Below, one piece after another: positions 29,397 through 42,599 of a stretch of DNA of 64,000 bases. The notes under the pieces were generated by a model. That model made no database searches, had not been told where the DNA came from, and saw nothing but the letters and a program-made list of their open reading frames with translations. Position numbers and translations under genes: made by a program. Position 1 is the first letter of the stretch. Each line of letters opens with the position of its first letter. The DNA lies in the NCBI RefSeq assembly GCF_016802725.1, contig NC_052669.1, positions 4,765,501 through 4,829,500 of the forward strand. Reading direction: 5' to 3'. The stretch comes from Solenopsis invicta. Lineage: Eukaryota > Arthropoda > Insecta > Hymenoptera > Formicidae.

Positions 29397-29400
<4 letters not shown>

Positions 29401-29447
<47 letters not shown>
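29401..29447. repeat. (TA)n microsatellite
   Basis: About 23 TA dinucleotides. Confidence 0.97.
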
Positions 29448-29449
<2 letters not shown>

Positions 29450-29724
29450 GTACTATTTTAAAACCGATTCTTCTTGACAATTTTGCACATAATTTTTAAG
29501 TTTTAACTTTATACTTTTTCTCGTTCTAATATTTTTACAAATCATCACGAATTCTTCAATTAGAACTTCATTAAAGTCGTATTATTATCTCTACATTAAA
29601 CAAAGATATTAAAGATTCTAAATCCAATTATTCTGAAATCTCTAAACTCGCGACGTTAAATCGCTTATAATGGCTTAGAAACTAGCAAAGTCTGGATATT
29701 TTTATAAAGGATTGATGTTGAATC

Positions 29725-29803
29725 AGTCGGAAAAATCGGATGAAATCGAACAAACTGGAAAAACCGGATAAACCGAACAAAACTGGAAAAACCGGACAAA
29801 GTC
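29725..29803. repeat. short tandem repeat, unit about 28 bp, about three copies
   Basis: Successive units begin GTCGGAAAAATCGGAT, then CTGGAAAAACCGGATAAAC, then CTGGAAAAACCGGACAAAG. Translation gives a lysine- and proline-rich repeat, but nothing around it supports a gene. Confidence 0.8.
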
Positions 29804-29912
29804 TGCACACAAAGGGAAGTGCGCAGCACTTTTGTGAGGGGAGAGGGTGCAGGAAAAGATATTCCGTGTGTATCTATATACGTCTGGCGTATCGATCGAG
29901 GTATCTTCGTCG

Positions 29913-30000
29913 TGCTGAATTAAACATACCCGATAGCAAGACGACATCAGTTGTCCTATAACTCGATGAGCTTTAACACGAGAAATAAGACGTGAAAGAC
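29913..30000 (+). repeat. diverged dispersed repeat, copy 2
   Basis: Partner of the repeat at 27860-27967, in the same orientation about 2 kb away. The shared blocks are GCTGAATTAAACATA, ATAACTCGATGAG and ACGAGAAATAAGAC. Confidence 0.5.
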
Positions 30001-30789
30001 ACGAACTTGAAAACCGATATAGTCGTCCGTAGAAACGGCAACAACAACCAACGCTCGATGCCTCGTCCGCGTTACATCGTTTCCACATTGAAGTAACTTT
30101 TATCGCGGGTAATGTTATCTTCGTCGACGGTTGCCGCGGAGGTAAATGTCAACGATGTTATTGACGGATAAAGTGCGACGCGACACGGACCATCGCATTG
30201 GAACTCATCTCGTCATATCGATACCGCGGCGAGCACAAGAAAATTTTTGAGATGGAACAGAGCGATCGCCGGAAACGATCATCTCTCGAGTCTCCGAAAT
30301 ATTGAACGCTTAAACGAATAAATTTGAGTAGTATTATTCTCTCTACAGATGTTTTCTAACGTCGTTTTTGGCTTTATATCATTGTCCACGATAACATAGT
30401 TCTGTAGTAGTGACGCTCCGACTTAACAATTCCGCTTCATTACCCATTTTCGTTGATGAAAGTGAGTATGTAGAATTGATACGTTAGAAGCCGATTTTAC
30501 AAGAGTGGTTTAGCTATTCAAATCGGGTTTGAAAAATGAACTTTGTGACTAAGCGATTTACGTACGCAATCAACTTTGATCTAACTATTCAATCAACGTT
30601 AATGAAATCATCTCTGATTATTGCACACTGAGTCTATCTATCAGCATGCCTATTATTGTCACCACGCCAAATACTAATAATAATTTCAATAATCTATCCC
30701 AAAATCCGGTAACATAATAATTATAATTTCATAATATATTTTCTATTTTTAAAAATACGATGTACAATATACACACATAAATAAATAAA

Positions 30790-30837
30790 TGTGTGTGTGT
30801 GTGTGTGTGTGCACGCGTGCGTGCCCGCGCGCGCGCG
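30790..30837. repeat. (TG)n tract followed by CG-rich alternating run
   Basis: About 11 TG dinucleotides at 30790-30811, then GCACGCGTGCGTGCC and a CG dinucleotide run at about 30825-30837. Alternating purine-pyrimidine DNA of this kind can adopt the Z form. Confidence 0.9.
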
Positions 30838-33800
30838 TGCGTTTTAATAGTTTAGAAACCAAGAAATCATTATTTGCAAAAGGTAAAAGGTAGAAAATGT
30901 CCAGATAAAATCCCTCTATTCCAATCTGCAAAATGACATTAGTTGTTCTACCGACAAAGTATTGATGTTATCGTGACCTACTATCCCATTTCCTTTGCAG
31001 AATACTGCGCATGCATTTTAACAAGCGACAGTATTTTAACGAGCAACATCGCGATGAATATCTTTACTATAACATTCGATGACTTATCTGTATTATTCGC
31101 GCAACAGCGTTTATGCGCGCACATAAATTGAAATGTATATGCGGCAGATGTAATATGAAATACGTACATGTTCGATATATTACAACGTTGCAGAAGAATT
31201 CTGAATTTTTATTTGTTTTCTGTTCTATTCGATTCTCTCGGATTTATTTGTAACAGTCGTAAGACTTCCAAAGTACGTAAATTTTATTCCTTTAATATTT
31301 CTTCCATAAAAAATCAAAGATTAATTTGTTAAATTATATCATTCTAATGCAATTATCTATATCAGACTAAAGTAATTTCGTCGCGCATTTATCGCGAAAT
31401 TGAAATAGCAATCTCATTTGCGTACATCGATCGCCTGAATCTTTGCGGCGCACATTCTTACATTTCTATAGTAAAATTCAGCGCCAATTAAAATATATCG
31501 TAAAAACTGGAGATATAAATTACTAATATGAAAAGCAATAGAAAATAGAGCTCCGAAGTAGATCGTGCAACACGTAAACGTAAATTGTTGATACATAATT
31601 TATACAGCTGTCTATCGCGTGATCATTTGTATCATTTTTTCGCGCGCGTTGTACCACACAATACAAATTAGTATATATAAATTCTTATTAATATATTCCC
31701 GCGTACACAGTGCTATTTATGGTAATGTGTAAATACAGGGAGAACTTTTGGGAAAGGTTCGGTTAAAAACGTTTTTCACTTGTGATGCGTCAGGCGATGC
31801 ATAGCGCACAGCCATGCAATAAGATAAAAAGTTGGCGATCGAGAGTAAAGTTTAAATATTCGAGAAATTCTTGGCTCTGAAATAGATGAATATGCGTTTC
31901 ACCATTTTCACGACAGCCAAAAAACCAAAGTTGATATGTCAAAGAGGATCAGAGCCTGACGTTTCACATCGTCTGCAAGCATAATGAGTGCCCGCGCAAG
32001 AAAACTAGAATTCGATATAATCATGCAAAAATGAACGAATATGGAACGTGACATAGATAAATATCGTTAACGAGAAGCTGGTATGAGCAGCTGCCAAATT
32101 CTACTTCTTCTGATCTTTCTTATCAAGCACTTCGCGAATAAAGTTGTTGAAAAGAAATTTAATTAATTAACTATCAACAAAAATTAATTAGCGTATAGAT
32201 AATTACGTTACGTTATATTATTTATTTAAAGACTTTGTATATTTGGAGAGTAGAAATAACTTTGCATTTTAAATAATAATTTTATTCACTCATATTGAAC
32301 TTAAATTTGATTTTAAACTTAAGAAAATATTAAAAGAATTGGAATACATCAAGATATTATATTAAATTTAAATATGTTAACCTTTACTTCGAATTTATTT
32401 CAACGGCACTATTTGAAAGCGTAGATATTTTTATTATTGCTTCTACTTTCCTATTCTTCACTATTCCTATTTTACTTTTTAAACGACTGTAATATTATGC
32501 GTATTAAATATCTTTTGAAATAAAATTATTCAATTTATTTGCAAATGTCAACTAAATTTGCAAGGGACTAAATTCGAAAGATAGAAGAATAACATTTATA
32601 CCATTTGAACGATTACTCTGTAGAAGTAGCGTCTAGACAGCGTCAATGTTTCATGAATTATACTTTGCATCTGTGTAATTTCTTGCTACTAGAATAAAGC
32701 CGAGAACTGCTGCTTCTAGTCCCGGTGCGACCCGAGGTCACGAAGGTCGATACAAGTTTAGTTTCAATGGCGCTAGCGTGTGTTGGAATCAACTCCCAAA
32801 AATCATGCCAAAAGTGGTTTACATCGTCTAACAAACTTGTTCAAATGTGTATATGTTATTCGAAATTTTAATTTTAATTAACATACGAATTATATTTGAT
32901 AGTCACGGCGATGAATCTCTTAAATACTGAAAATTTCGTCACAAAAAGTAATATTCTAATGTCAAAATTGCATAAATCTTGTCAACGTAAGAAAATATAA
33001 TATATACTATTTTCCGAAAAATAAAAACAGTTAAAATATGAACTGTATTGTTCCGTAAAGAAACAACATTTCATTTTTCAACGTTTTCAATGTATAAACT
33101 ACTTAAATTCTGTTTTACAAAACAACTTTGTAGTTTATAATCTTTTTTCTGCTTTTGTAATTTTCCTCTACCGTTTTGCATCCTGACTTGTAAATGAAAA
33201 TTAGAAACTGTAAACTGAAAAAGTGAAAATAATCAGCATTGATTTGGTTAACAAACTTTTCATCGTAAGAAAAATGCGTTCAAAAAATGAAAATATGCAT
33301 TGTTTTCTTTACAATAATTACAAACATTCCTTCTCATTAATAAAACATAATAAATTTTCTTGGCGACATTATTGTTACGGCATAGTGTAAAAATCCAACT
33401 CGTAAGAGTTGTGAATAATGAAAAATGTTATAGAACAGATTCTCTGACCGGCAAGAAACTTGTGCATAATATATTCAAACATATAATTTTATTATAATAA
33501 TGACCAGCATATTGTCAGGCATAGGACTGATAATTAAATAATCGTCAAACGCATTTTAACAAAATAATTATTAAAATTAAATAGTTTTTAAAAATTACAG
33601 AACTAATGCCATATGGATGTCAAAGATTAGAAGTAATTAATAGTAATTAAGTTCTTTAAATATAAAAAAAACATGTGTTATTTAAAACTTGTTTATTAGT
33701 TACTATATTTAGTTAAGATTTTTAAAAATTTAAAAGTTTAGAAATTTTTCTTGTTTAATGATACAAGAGACTTGGCATCACAATCAGTCACTTTATTATC

Positions 33801-34299
33801 TTTTACACCTTTGAGAGATGTAATAACAGTATATTATTCTGGTAAACAAATGAAGATATCTAACTTAACAAAATCTGTTGCGTTCCGATGAAAAACACAA
33901 AGGCTTAAAGTTGATAGAGTTAGAAAGAAGAATCGGATTTTGGATTAAGGATTATTGCAATGTGCCCCGTGACTTCGGATTGCGAGTTGTAATCTAGTCA
34001 CTAGACAAGCAACAGCTACAGCCTTCTTTATCATAGAGAATATTAAAATTGTTTCACCGATATCATCAATAAACTGTACAACCGATGCTCGGTCGGGATT
34101 GAAATTTGAGATTAGCAGTTTAGTGAAGTTCCTATTATTCACAAACGGAATTGTAATTGCAATCTGAACTTCGTCGACTCGATCTCGCATGGTCGACTGC
34201 AATCTGTCGTTGGGCTCGGCCTCCACGAGTAGGCTAAGTTTCTACAAGGGCACGACATCAATGGCTCTGCGTCATCGCAAAATGCGGAACAAGATAACG

Positions 34300-35100
34300 A
34301 TCTAAGTTCTTTTTCCACAGCGGGAGAGCCACGAGAGCCTTGCGTTACTTCTTCGTCACAATCCCCGAAACTACTCCAACGTAACATCGCGACCGTAAAT
34401 CGCGACTGTTCTCCCGATTTATGCCTCCGATAGGACGGGGGCTTCCCTTACCGCCTGACTATAAAATTTGAATAAAGCCGTTCGTAAATTGCGCACAGTC
34501 TTCCCACCCGACTTAACGCATTCAGGCAGAAGCACAAGGGCGAGGGTGTAAGAAGAGGGAACAGCCAACCGGAGGACGGCTACCCACGTAATTCAAGGTG
34601 CAAATGTATTCGCGAGCATCGAGCGCTTCGAGATTATCCAAGATGGAACCAAAGACAAGAAAGAAATCCTGAAGCGAACGCGATGGCGAAGAAAACGCAC
34701 TTCCAGGGTGGATCACGCACTGCGTAGAAGCCACCCCTCTACCTCGGGACCGTTGCCGTGTCTGGTTCCACGAACGAAAACTGGGTCACCGGCCACGTAC
34801 ACTCGTACTCTCGTACGAGCTCGAGGCTAGGAGTCTCGTGTGCGCGCACGCGCGCGTACACGTGTAAGTGGCCGCGAATCTACGTGTATACACGTCTCGC
34901 CACCAGTTCTCACCCCGTAGCATGTCCGGGATGCGCGACGTCAATCCTCGTGCGTCCGGGTAGGGCACCGCGGCGCGTGGTACGAATGCGGAGGCGGACG
35001 AGTTCTCGATATCGAAATTCCTGCCGCGATATCGTCCAGCAAAGTCAGGATCGAGATCGAAAGAGAGGAAACTTTCAAAGCTGAATTAGATTTAAACGAC
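34300..35100. other. GC-rich island just inside the slo intron
   Basis: CpG-rich unique DNA about 1.0-1.8 kb downstream, in the slo direction, of the slo exon donor. Several frames are open on both strands with no recognisable product. Its position makes it a candidate intronic enhancer or an alternative slo promoter. Confidence 0.4.
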
Positions 35101-36149
35101 AGTTTAATACCGACCCGAATTTTCGGTAATGGCGTCTCGTGACTAGCACGAATTTGCACGGAACAGTTTTAATCAGTACACCTCACTGTTTCGCCTTTCC
35201 TCTCTCCCTCGTCTCCAAATCGAAGCTCTTATCGGATTTTCTTTGAAATCGGTTTTGTGTTTTCTTCATCGCATGACCTATTTGGCCGAATTGTATTTAA
35301 TTTTCTGAAAATCCGATTACAAATACAATTTAATAGTATTGCAGCGGAAGAATGTTATCGATCTGATTATCGGTCTGATAAATGTAGTTTTGCTATGAGC
35401 AAACTTCAAATCGAAAAATGATTGCATAGGTCAACATGTTTTACTGTATTCTTGTCTGTATTAGCTATCAGTTATTTAGAATAGTTCATGAATGTATATT
35501 GCTTTATTATTATAAATTATCGAATAAGTGTCTAACATAAATTATAAACGTTTTCCTACATATCGTATTTAACAGAATGGTTTCATAATTGTTTTACATC
35601 TAACAATTGAACGATTTAAAAATTGCAGAAATATAATGTGTAACTAGCCAGAAATCAAAACAAGAAATACAAACTTTCACAATAACTAGAAATATAAACT
35701 TCCATAATAACTAGAAATAAAAGCTTCCACAATATTTATCAACACGGGAAATCCTACGTGGTATGTTTGAAATTATTCGTCCTTGAATAGTACTCGCATG
35801 AATAGATGTAAAGATATTTCAATTATGCCAGCTGATGTACTAACGTCTTCGTTAGCATATCATACATTCTTGACATTTCAGAATTACTACTAGTGAGATA
35901 TTATAATTTTCTTAATATTTTTCTATCATTTTATATCTAAATTATTTGTTTCTCAATATTATTATAATATTAAAAATTATCAGTAAATCTGTTCAATCAA
36001 TTAGAGATAACTAATATAATCCTTTGTTACAACAAATAGAAAATTAATAGCAGAAATCAAGAATTTTATTCAACAGTATCATTGAAATGTACTACTGTTG
36101 CTGACGCACCGAGACACAATAATTGTAAAAAGAAGACAAAAAGTCTCAC

Positions 36150-36452
36150 CAGGATACGTCCAGTGGTGGTCTGTCCGGAAATCAGCTCGCCGGCCCAGTC
36201 CTTGGCCTCGGCCATAAAAGTGTTCCCCTCGTACTCCTTGCCCTGACGGGCCGTCTTCTGTTCCTTCTGCTTCGGGTCATTTGGGGCGAGCTCGGGCTCC
36301 TTGCGACAGCAGACGACCTCGAACCCACGCCAGAGGAGCACTATCGCCAGCCCGGCGAGGAAGGTGAAGATGCTCGACAGCAGGAAACACCACCACTTCC
36401 GCTCCTTGAGGCATACTTCCGGGGGCTGTATGGTCGTCCCTTCGGTCGTCAT
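36150..36452 (-). CDS. slo: slowpoke BK channel alpha subunit, first coding exon (partial gene)
   Basis: It encodes the first 101 residues of the large-conductance calcium- and voltage-activated potassium channel, a plasma-membrane tetramer that repolarises neurons and muscle. The match to insect Slowpoke is clear: a conserved block from VCLKERKWWCFLLSSIF through the S0 helix (about residues 20-47, ending WRGFEVVCC), then KEPELAPNDPKQKEQ and the AKDWAGELISGQTTTGRIL segment before S1. The start is the ATG at 36452-36450, the first in-frame ATG after a TAA at 36545-36543, with G at -3. The exon ends in phase 0 at CTG before GTGAGA. The variable N-terminus (MTTEGTTIQPPE) is short compared with that of Drosophila as I recall it. 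Pore, RCK domains and calcium bowl lie outside the window. BK identity is near certain. Confidence 0.95.
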
Positions 36453-36486
36453 CCCGGCGGATTTCTGCTGCCCCCGGGTCACACAT
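36277..36486 (-). other. upstream ATG frame overlapping the slo start
   Basis: An ATG at 36486-36484 lies 34 bases before the slo ATG in a different frame and opens 69 codons that overlap the slo coding start. Its context is weaker (T at -3) than that of the slo ATG (G at -3). If the leader is contiguous here, ribosomes must scan past it, which would lower slo translation. The product itself is not recognised and need not be functional. Confidence 0.5.
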
Positions 36487-38100
36487 TCACCGGCGACTAT
36501 CACAATCACAAGCGGCAGCTGCGGCGGCCAGTAGGACGCACTTTATGCGCTTCATAATTTCGCGCCGCCTCCGGGGATGCGCGATACGCGCTAGGAAGGA
36601 TCCGTGCACACGGCCCGCTTCCGCGTTTTCGCGGTACGCAGCTACCACGAGCTTCTTGCTTTTCTTTTCTTCTTTTGTGAAAGAGTACGCTTTCTGTTCG
36701 AAGAAAACAATCGCTGAATCTCCTCTTTTCTTACTTTCTCTCCTGCCACGCACACTCGTTGACAATCGCAGACCGTCTTCCACTCTCAATCTCTCAACCC
36801 CCTCTTTATTTCCCTCTTTCACCACCTCTTGCACTCTTCCTTTCTCTCCCCCTCTCTCTCTTTCCCTCTCCTCTCTTTCACCCCCCACTCTCTGTTTCTC
36901 ACTCTCTTTCCGTCACTCCCCTCTCTTTCTATCACTCTTTTACGATCGTCTTTCCAATTCTGTCTAATAATGTTTGTATCTATTTGCTCCGTAATGCCCT
37001 TTTTCTCGTTCGCAAGTGCCTTCTTGCTCAAAGATCACTCGATTACCACTCGTTCTGACCGACGCACCACTGTCCGATTGAGAATTCGCTGTTCTCGTCA
37101 CAAGTTTACACCAATGCGGATGTACACGTCGATATCTCCTCTGGACACAGGCGATTCGAGTATCAGCGAGTTTCGAGTACGGCGTTCTTGGCGAAGGCGC
37201 TCCGTTTTCCTGTCCACGCAACTATCACGGTACGCGCAATAATCAGCCACTCAGATGCTCGATTCTGGTGGCCCGAGAGCTTGCGCCGTGTTGATTCGTT
37301 CTCACCACCCTCGGCGGCAGCCGTTGCCGCTGCCGCCGCTGATGCCGCAGGTGTGTGTCGCTTCCAGCCAGAGTCCGTAATCAAAAGGGATGACCGGAGT
37401 AATAGAGAACAGACAGGGGACACAACTCACTAAACACTGCCGCGTGTCACATACGCGCGCACGTACGAATACACAAGTGCGCGAGACGAGTTTTTTCCGT
37501 TTCCCCCGCTTATATTTATATATACCCTCTTTTGTATATCTGTTATGTATACATATATATATTACATATGTATACGATTATGCTCTTTTTACTTTTTTTT
37601 TCTTACAATATAAGTGCGTGCGTGTACGGACGTAGCAAGAGCGGGTCGCGATCGCGTACGCGCGAACGAAACGCGAACGGACGATGCGCAACGACGACGC
37701 GGACGACGACGACGACGTTTTATTTTTCCCTATTATCTTTTTTCTTCCTCTCTTCTTTATACCTGTGACCGCGCGCGCCCGCTTCTCTTAACCTAATCGG
37801 CTGAGCACCACCGACGGCGACGACGACGACGACGACGACGAGGACGACCGAATGTCCCGACGACCATACCACTGCTCCACAGCAATCAATACGCAACAAT
37901 GGACCAGGACCAATAAGCTCGGAGCTTTTCCTGACGTAGACGCACGCTCTCTCGCGCTCTCAGCCTATCCCCTACCACCCCACGCGGCCAAATTAGTACA
38001 GGCGCGATTCTGGAGGGGGCGCCGTGTGCGGCTGCGCTAAAACGAGCGTAACTACTTACAAGTGTGACGGGGGTTGCTTTCGTGGAGTGCAACGGGGGAG
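36453..38100 (-). promoter_or_regulatory. slo: presumed slo 5' leader and promoter region
   Basis: CpG-rich DNA directly upstream of the slo start. On the minus strand it contains a long polypurine GA-rich tract (about 36720-36950), GCC/GCT triplets near 37310-37350, GAC triplet runs at 37690-37720 and 37812-37849, and a short AT-rich block at 37505-37580. No transcription start, TATA box or initiator can be fixed by eye. Open frames on both strands here (for example minus 36487-36888) are low-complexity and are not called as genes. An untranslated first exon further upstream is possible, since Drosophila slo has several promoters. Confidence 0.5.
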
Positions 38101-40969
38101 CGTGACGAATTGCGCGCGAATTATTTAACCACAGATTTACTGTCTGTAATTTTGTAAAGAAAAAGAAGTTCTAATCGACTTCGGAAATTTTGTTTGTTAT
38201 CAAAGATATTGTTACACCGATGCGAGAAGTAAATATGTTTACAAAAATGGAATAAAATGATATGTATCAAAATGGATGAATATTGGATAGAATATGCTTA
38301 AATCATGTACTTAAATTTAAAAATATATAATTTTAATACAAAAATAATTTTTTTATTAATATACAAATTTGTTAATTTAGGAATTTTGTATTAATCTGAA
38401 AAAATTAATTGATTATAATACTTGTAGCAAATTCTCTATTATTAAAATCTTAATTTTAACATATATATGCATACGATTAAAATTATAAATTATACTTTTT
38501 GTGTTATAAATTATACACATTGTGTTTTTATATTAAATCAAATTTTAAAAGAACTTTTTTCAATTTTGCTATTTTAAACTTATCTATCTTTTAATTTCAT
38601 GTCACAATTTTCAAATTTTTCAAATTAATATATAAAATAATCATAACTTTACTATTTTAAACAATAAAATAAATGTTGAAATTTATTTTTTGTTATTTTA
38701 GCTTTTGAAAATTGACTGGATTGGAACAGTGAATTTTGATCTACTAGCAGTGGCGTTATCTGTCGCAAGCAAACAAGTAATAGAATGCAATTCCGATAAC
38801 AACGGCAACTGTTGTTGGTAAAATTAGTGCTAAAATTTCTAAAATGCTCAAATACGCAGCATTGCAAAAATTGTTATATTTCGTGCATATTTTTTAAAAA
38901 CTGCACAAATTGTAATATTTTTTTTATACTTTAGTTTTAAAAAATATAGATAACGTCGTTAATAAATAAATAAATAATTAAATAAGTAATACAAACCTAC
39001 ATAAGTAAAAATTTAATTAACATTTGATCAAAACAATTTAGATTGAACAAACTAGGACTGACTTTTATCTTTATTAACTTTTTTCTTCTTGTGCTAAATA
39101 AATTTTACAACTTGAACCACAATAATACTAATGACCGACAATTTTATAAAGTTTGTGTGGCTGCTAAAATTTAATTACAATAGAATAAACTGTGTTCACC
39201 GTATCAGCGGTCGAGAATCGAATACCAGTTACCGATAATGTTAATATTTATCCATTATACCTTTGAATCTCTACGATTTCATTGATAGTTATATCAGGTC
39301 ACGAAACTAAATTTATCTAGGATTATAAGCATTCAACAATATCTTGTCAATGGTAAACTTGGTTAACAGTTTTTTATTATAAAGTTAAATCTCTTTACAA
39401 TATACATTTAATTTATATTGTTCATTTCAATCTCATTAAATATTTTGTCTTAAAAAATTATACAAAAAATATAGGTATGATAACGCATTTGCTTATTGTT
39501 CATCATCAAAAATACAGCATATTTACAAACCTCAGTAACAATGATGCTATGCAATATGTGTCAAAATTTAATTCTTATTTAAATTAAATTTTTGTGTGCT
39601 AAATTTAAGATAGCTTCCACTCTTTTTAAACTTTTTTGATGATTCAATGTTGATTTTTGACATTTTTAAATATACACATATAAATATAATAGCATATATG
39701 TTACAAGAATACATTGCCAACAAATGGTAGAACTGTAACAAAGCATAGACAGTAGTTGGAAATCAAGGGATAAATCATTGAAAATAAAGTGGTATACGCG
39801 TGCGTAATGTACATACATCGACCACGTGATTCATCTCAACAGACTCGTGCTCTGGTGTTAACTAGTGTACTCCTTAATTCCATATAAATTATCTATTTTT
39901 GGCTACTATATACTAAATATTAGATTAAATATATATACATATGTATAGCTAATAATATATATGTATTAATTTTATATATCTAGTTTAAAATATTAATTTT
40001 TATATATATTTACTGAAATGTCAGAAAAATTTTCTATAGTTTCTTTTCATGCATGAAACGTGTTAGTAATCCTGTTAAATCTGCTATAAATTTAACTTTT
40101 TTAGCTTATAAATTGTGATATTTGTCTCATGAAAGAAATTTCTAACTATTATATTATTTATCATGCTCTTTCTTCTTCCATAAGAAAGTAGATTGCAACA
40201 ATGTTCTTCATTACAATAAGGTACGCTGAGGTATGTACGTAACTGAGATTTAAATGTCTGCTAGCACTTACTTTACTGCGCATGTGAGAACATCCCTCTG
40301 CATTCTGCATTCTGCATCCCCCACTGGCCCAAGACAGAACAGGTTATACATCGTTATTGATTATAGACATAATACATATTATTGGTAATGTAAAAAATAC
40401 CGTGAAAACGTGCAACATATAATTGTGTGCGGCCTTTTTTACGTAAGTAAGTATGTAATACTATTAAATTAATTTATATGCACATAACAATTACATTCAG
40501 AATCAACATTCATTCATATCAACTTTGAAATCAAATATAACCTGTATTTCACAATTCTAAAAGTTGTTAAATAAATAATTTTATATTTTGCTATAAATAT
40601 AAATTTAATTAATTAGATTTAAAATTAATGTTCTTGTATTAAAAATTTTATAATAATAATATTAACATTATTGAAATAAATAAAACATGTATAAAAATTA
40701 AAATATCTTACGTATTTACTTGTTGAAAAATTTAAATATATATTATAATACATATTCTGAAAGTTTATTTCATAAAATAAGAAGTATTATAAAAAAATTA
40801 TCTATTAATACAATATAATCATATGTAAATTGGTCCAAAATAAGGATATTTATATTATTTAATATTTTTTTAATACTTGCTTTTAATTTTATGACTTTAT
40901 GATTTTATTTTATTTTTCAGATATTACTGTTTTATATGAACGTAGTAATAAATAGGATCGAAAGAATAC
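38101..40969. other. AT-rich intergenic DNA
   Basis: It lies between the presumed slo promoter and the LINE. It is very AT-rich with no frame above 71 codons. A minor tandem of GCATTCT occurs near 40298-40317. I see no gene or RNA. Confidence 0.6.
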
Positions 40970-42580
40970 ATAACGTATTTATTTATTTTATAGTCCATGC
41001 CTTGTAAACGGACTTGATTTACAATAAAAATCTTACATTCCACATCTTTTACATATTTATTCTTCTTTATTCACATTTTCTCACTCTTTTTTCGCTACTG
41101 CATCACTCTTTCCTTATCATTTACTAACTCTCTTACCGTTCTACTAATCTCAATCTTCCTAATGTTTGTGTGAAATATTTTAGTTTTTTTTCTTTGTCTG
41201 CATCTTTTATTTCTTTTTCTCCAAATCTCTCTTTTCCTCTTCATTTCCCACCTTAAGTCCAGCTACAATCTCCTTTCCTTGAGAACTTTGTCATCCTTTA
41301 TACTACTTTATCTTTGTATTCTGTACAATACTTTCAATCGCTTATCTTGTCGAAAATGCATTATTCCCATCTCTCTCTTTCTTTCACTATTATAACCTCC
41401 GTCACACTTGGCCTCGTCTCCTTCAGCCTCCTTACTTCCTCCATGTTGTATCTATTTCTTCTAAATACTAGTCTCTTCTCCGTAATTCCTTCTTTATTCT
41501 TCTCTCTTATGTATTCTTTAATCTAGTCCTTTATTGCTTTCTCTTGCTTTTTCTTCAAAAACCAGTTTTTCTCAGAACTTTTCTCAGAAATCTCAATCCA
41601 ATTTTCTATCTCTCTCTCTGTTTCCTTCCAAACAATTTAATCTAAGGTATAGTAATCTAATGTTCATTTGAAGCACCTTTTCTGTATTCTTATATTCTTT
41701 TCAACGCCACACCTCCGCTGCATAACTCATAACTCCCATCATCAGATAATCGAACAGCATCACTCTTCTCTTATAATCATCCCCGAATCTTCTCTTTACG
41801 ACACCAGTCCCATCACCATTTCTTATCTTTTTTACAGCTTGTTCTTTTTTTCTACTATCTTGCCTTAAGAAAAAACCTAAACATTTCATCTTTTTGACCT
41901 CTGTTTCAAGCCCTCTTTTTCCTTTTTTTCTCTTGTACTTCAGACCTCTATGACTTTTGACTTAGATGTATGAGTTGCAACTTCTTTTTTGCAAGATATA
42001 TAGTTTCTTATATATACTCTTTCATCTCTGCTTCACTCTCTGCAATCATTACTACATCATCAGCATACAATGACCAAAATTTACTTTTTCCTAATACCAT
42101 CCTCCTGCTTGTCCTATATCCTTAAAACTTTTTTTGGATCTGATATAAACAATGAGAACGGTATGGAACTCAATGAACAGCCTTGGCTCACATCTCTTCC
42201 CGTCCAGAAACTGTCCGTTATCTTTTCATTTACCTTCACCACGTCTCCTCATAAATCTTTATTACTCTTTCTATTCCCCTTCCTTATACCTCATCTCTCC
42301 ATCATTTTCCGTAATTCCTATCTGTCTACGGCCGTTGTCAAAGGCCGTATTCAGGTTCATAAAAAAAACCACATTCTTACTTCCCTTTTCACATGTTTCA
42401 GTATGTACATATTTCAGTATGTACAAATTGGCCATTGTACATCTCTACATCTCCTCTTTCTAAAGCCGGGCTCTGTCTCCGGAATTATTTATTTTTCTTT
42501 TGCATCTCTTTTCAGTCTCTCATCCAAAATTTTATATGTTGTGCCCAACAGCAACATCTCTCTGTAGTTCGAAAACTCTA
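40970..42580 (-). mobile_element. 5'-truncated, decayed non-LTR retrotransposon (LINE), reverse-transcriptase part
   Basis: Reading the minus strand leftward from 42575 gives conserved RT pieces in the right order: SNYREML...TYKILDERL, then PETEPGFRKRR, motif A as FMNLNTAFDN (42335-42366), SQGCSLSSIPFSLFISD (motif B, about 42140-42190) and the catalytic YADD at 42056-42067 followed by VVMIAESEAEM. Then comes the thumb/C-terminal block with VKRRFGDDYKRRVMLFDYL and MSYAAEVW (41704-41803). The 3' end near 40975-40992 is an AAATAAATAAATA-type tail. Stops and frameshifts break the frame, for example after motif A and after AEMKEYI, so it is dead. The 5' half, including any endonuclease, is missing. 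The clade is not assigned; it resembles R1/Jockey-like LINEs of ants. Confidence 0.88.
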
Positions 42581-42599
42581 CAATTAGGAAAAGGTTTAT

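Larger units (their letters stand above)
1..36149 (-). other. slo: slowpoke first coding intron, 5' part (inferred)
   Basis: This is minus-strand DNA downstream of the slo exon donor at 36149/36150 (GTGAGA). I looked for the next BK segment (S1 onward, through the FIDAS and WSNN motifs) by eye on the minus strand and recognised none, so the stretch is read as intron continuing off the left edge. It is AT-rich with scattered CpG-rich islands, microsatellites, one hAT-like MITE and a few palindromes, each listed separately. No plus-strand nested gene with a recognisable product was seen. A small slo exon or an unfamiliar nested gene could have been missed. Confidence 0.6.

Noticed and set aside
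29740..29961. Lysine/proline-rich frame over the 28-bp tandem repeat
   Set aside because: The coding look comes only from the tandem repeat. There is no conserved domain beyond it.
33945..34226. 93-codon minus-strand frame with fairly protein-like composition
   Set aside because: It starts at GTG, has no family resemblance and overlaps a GC island. It would need a database search before being called.
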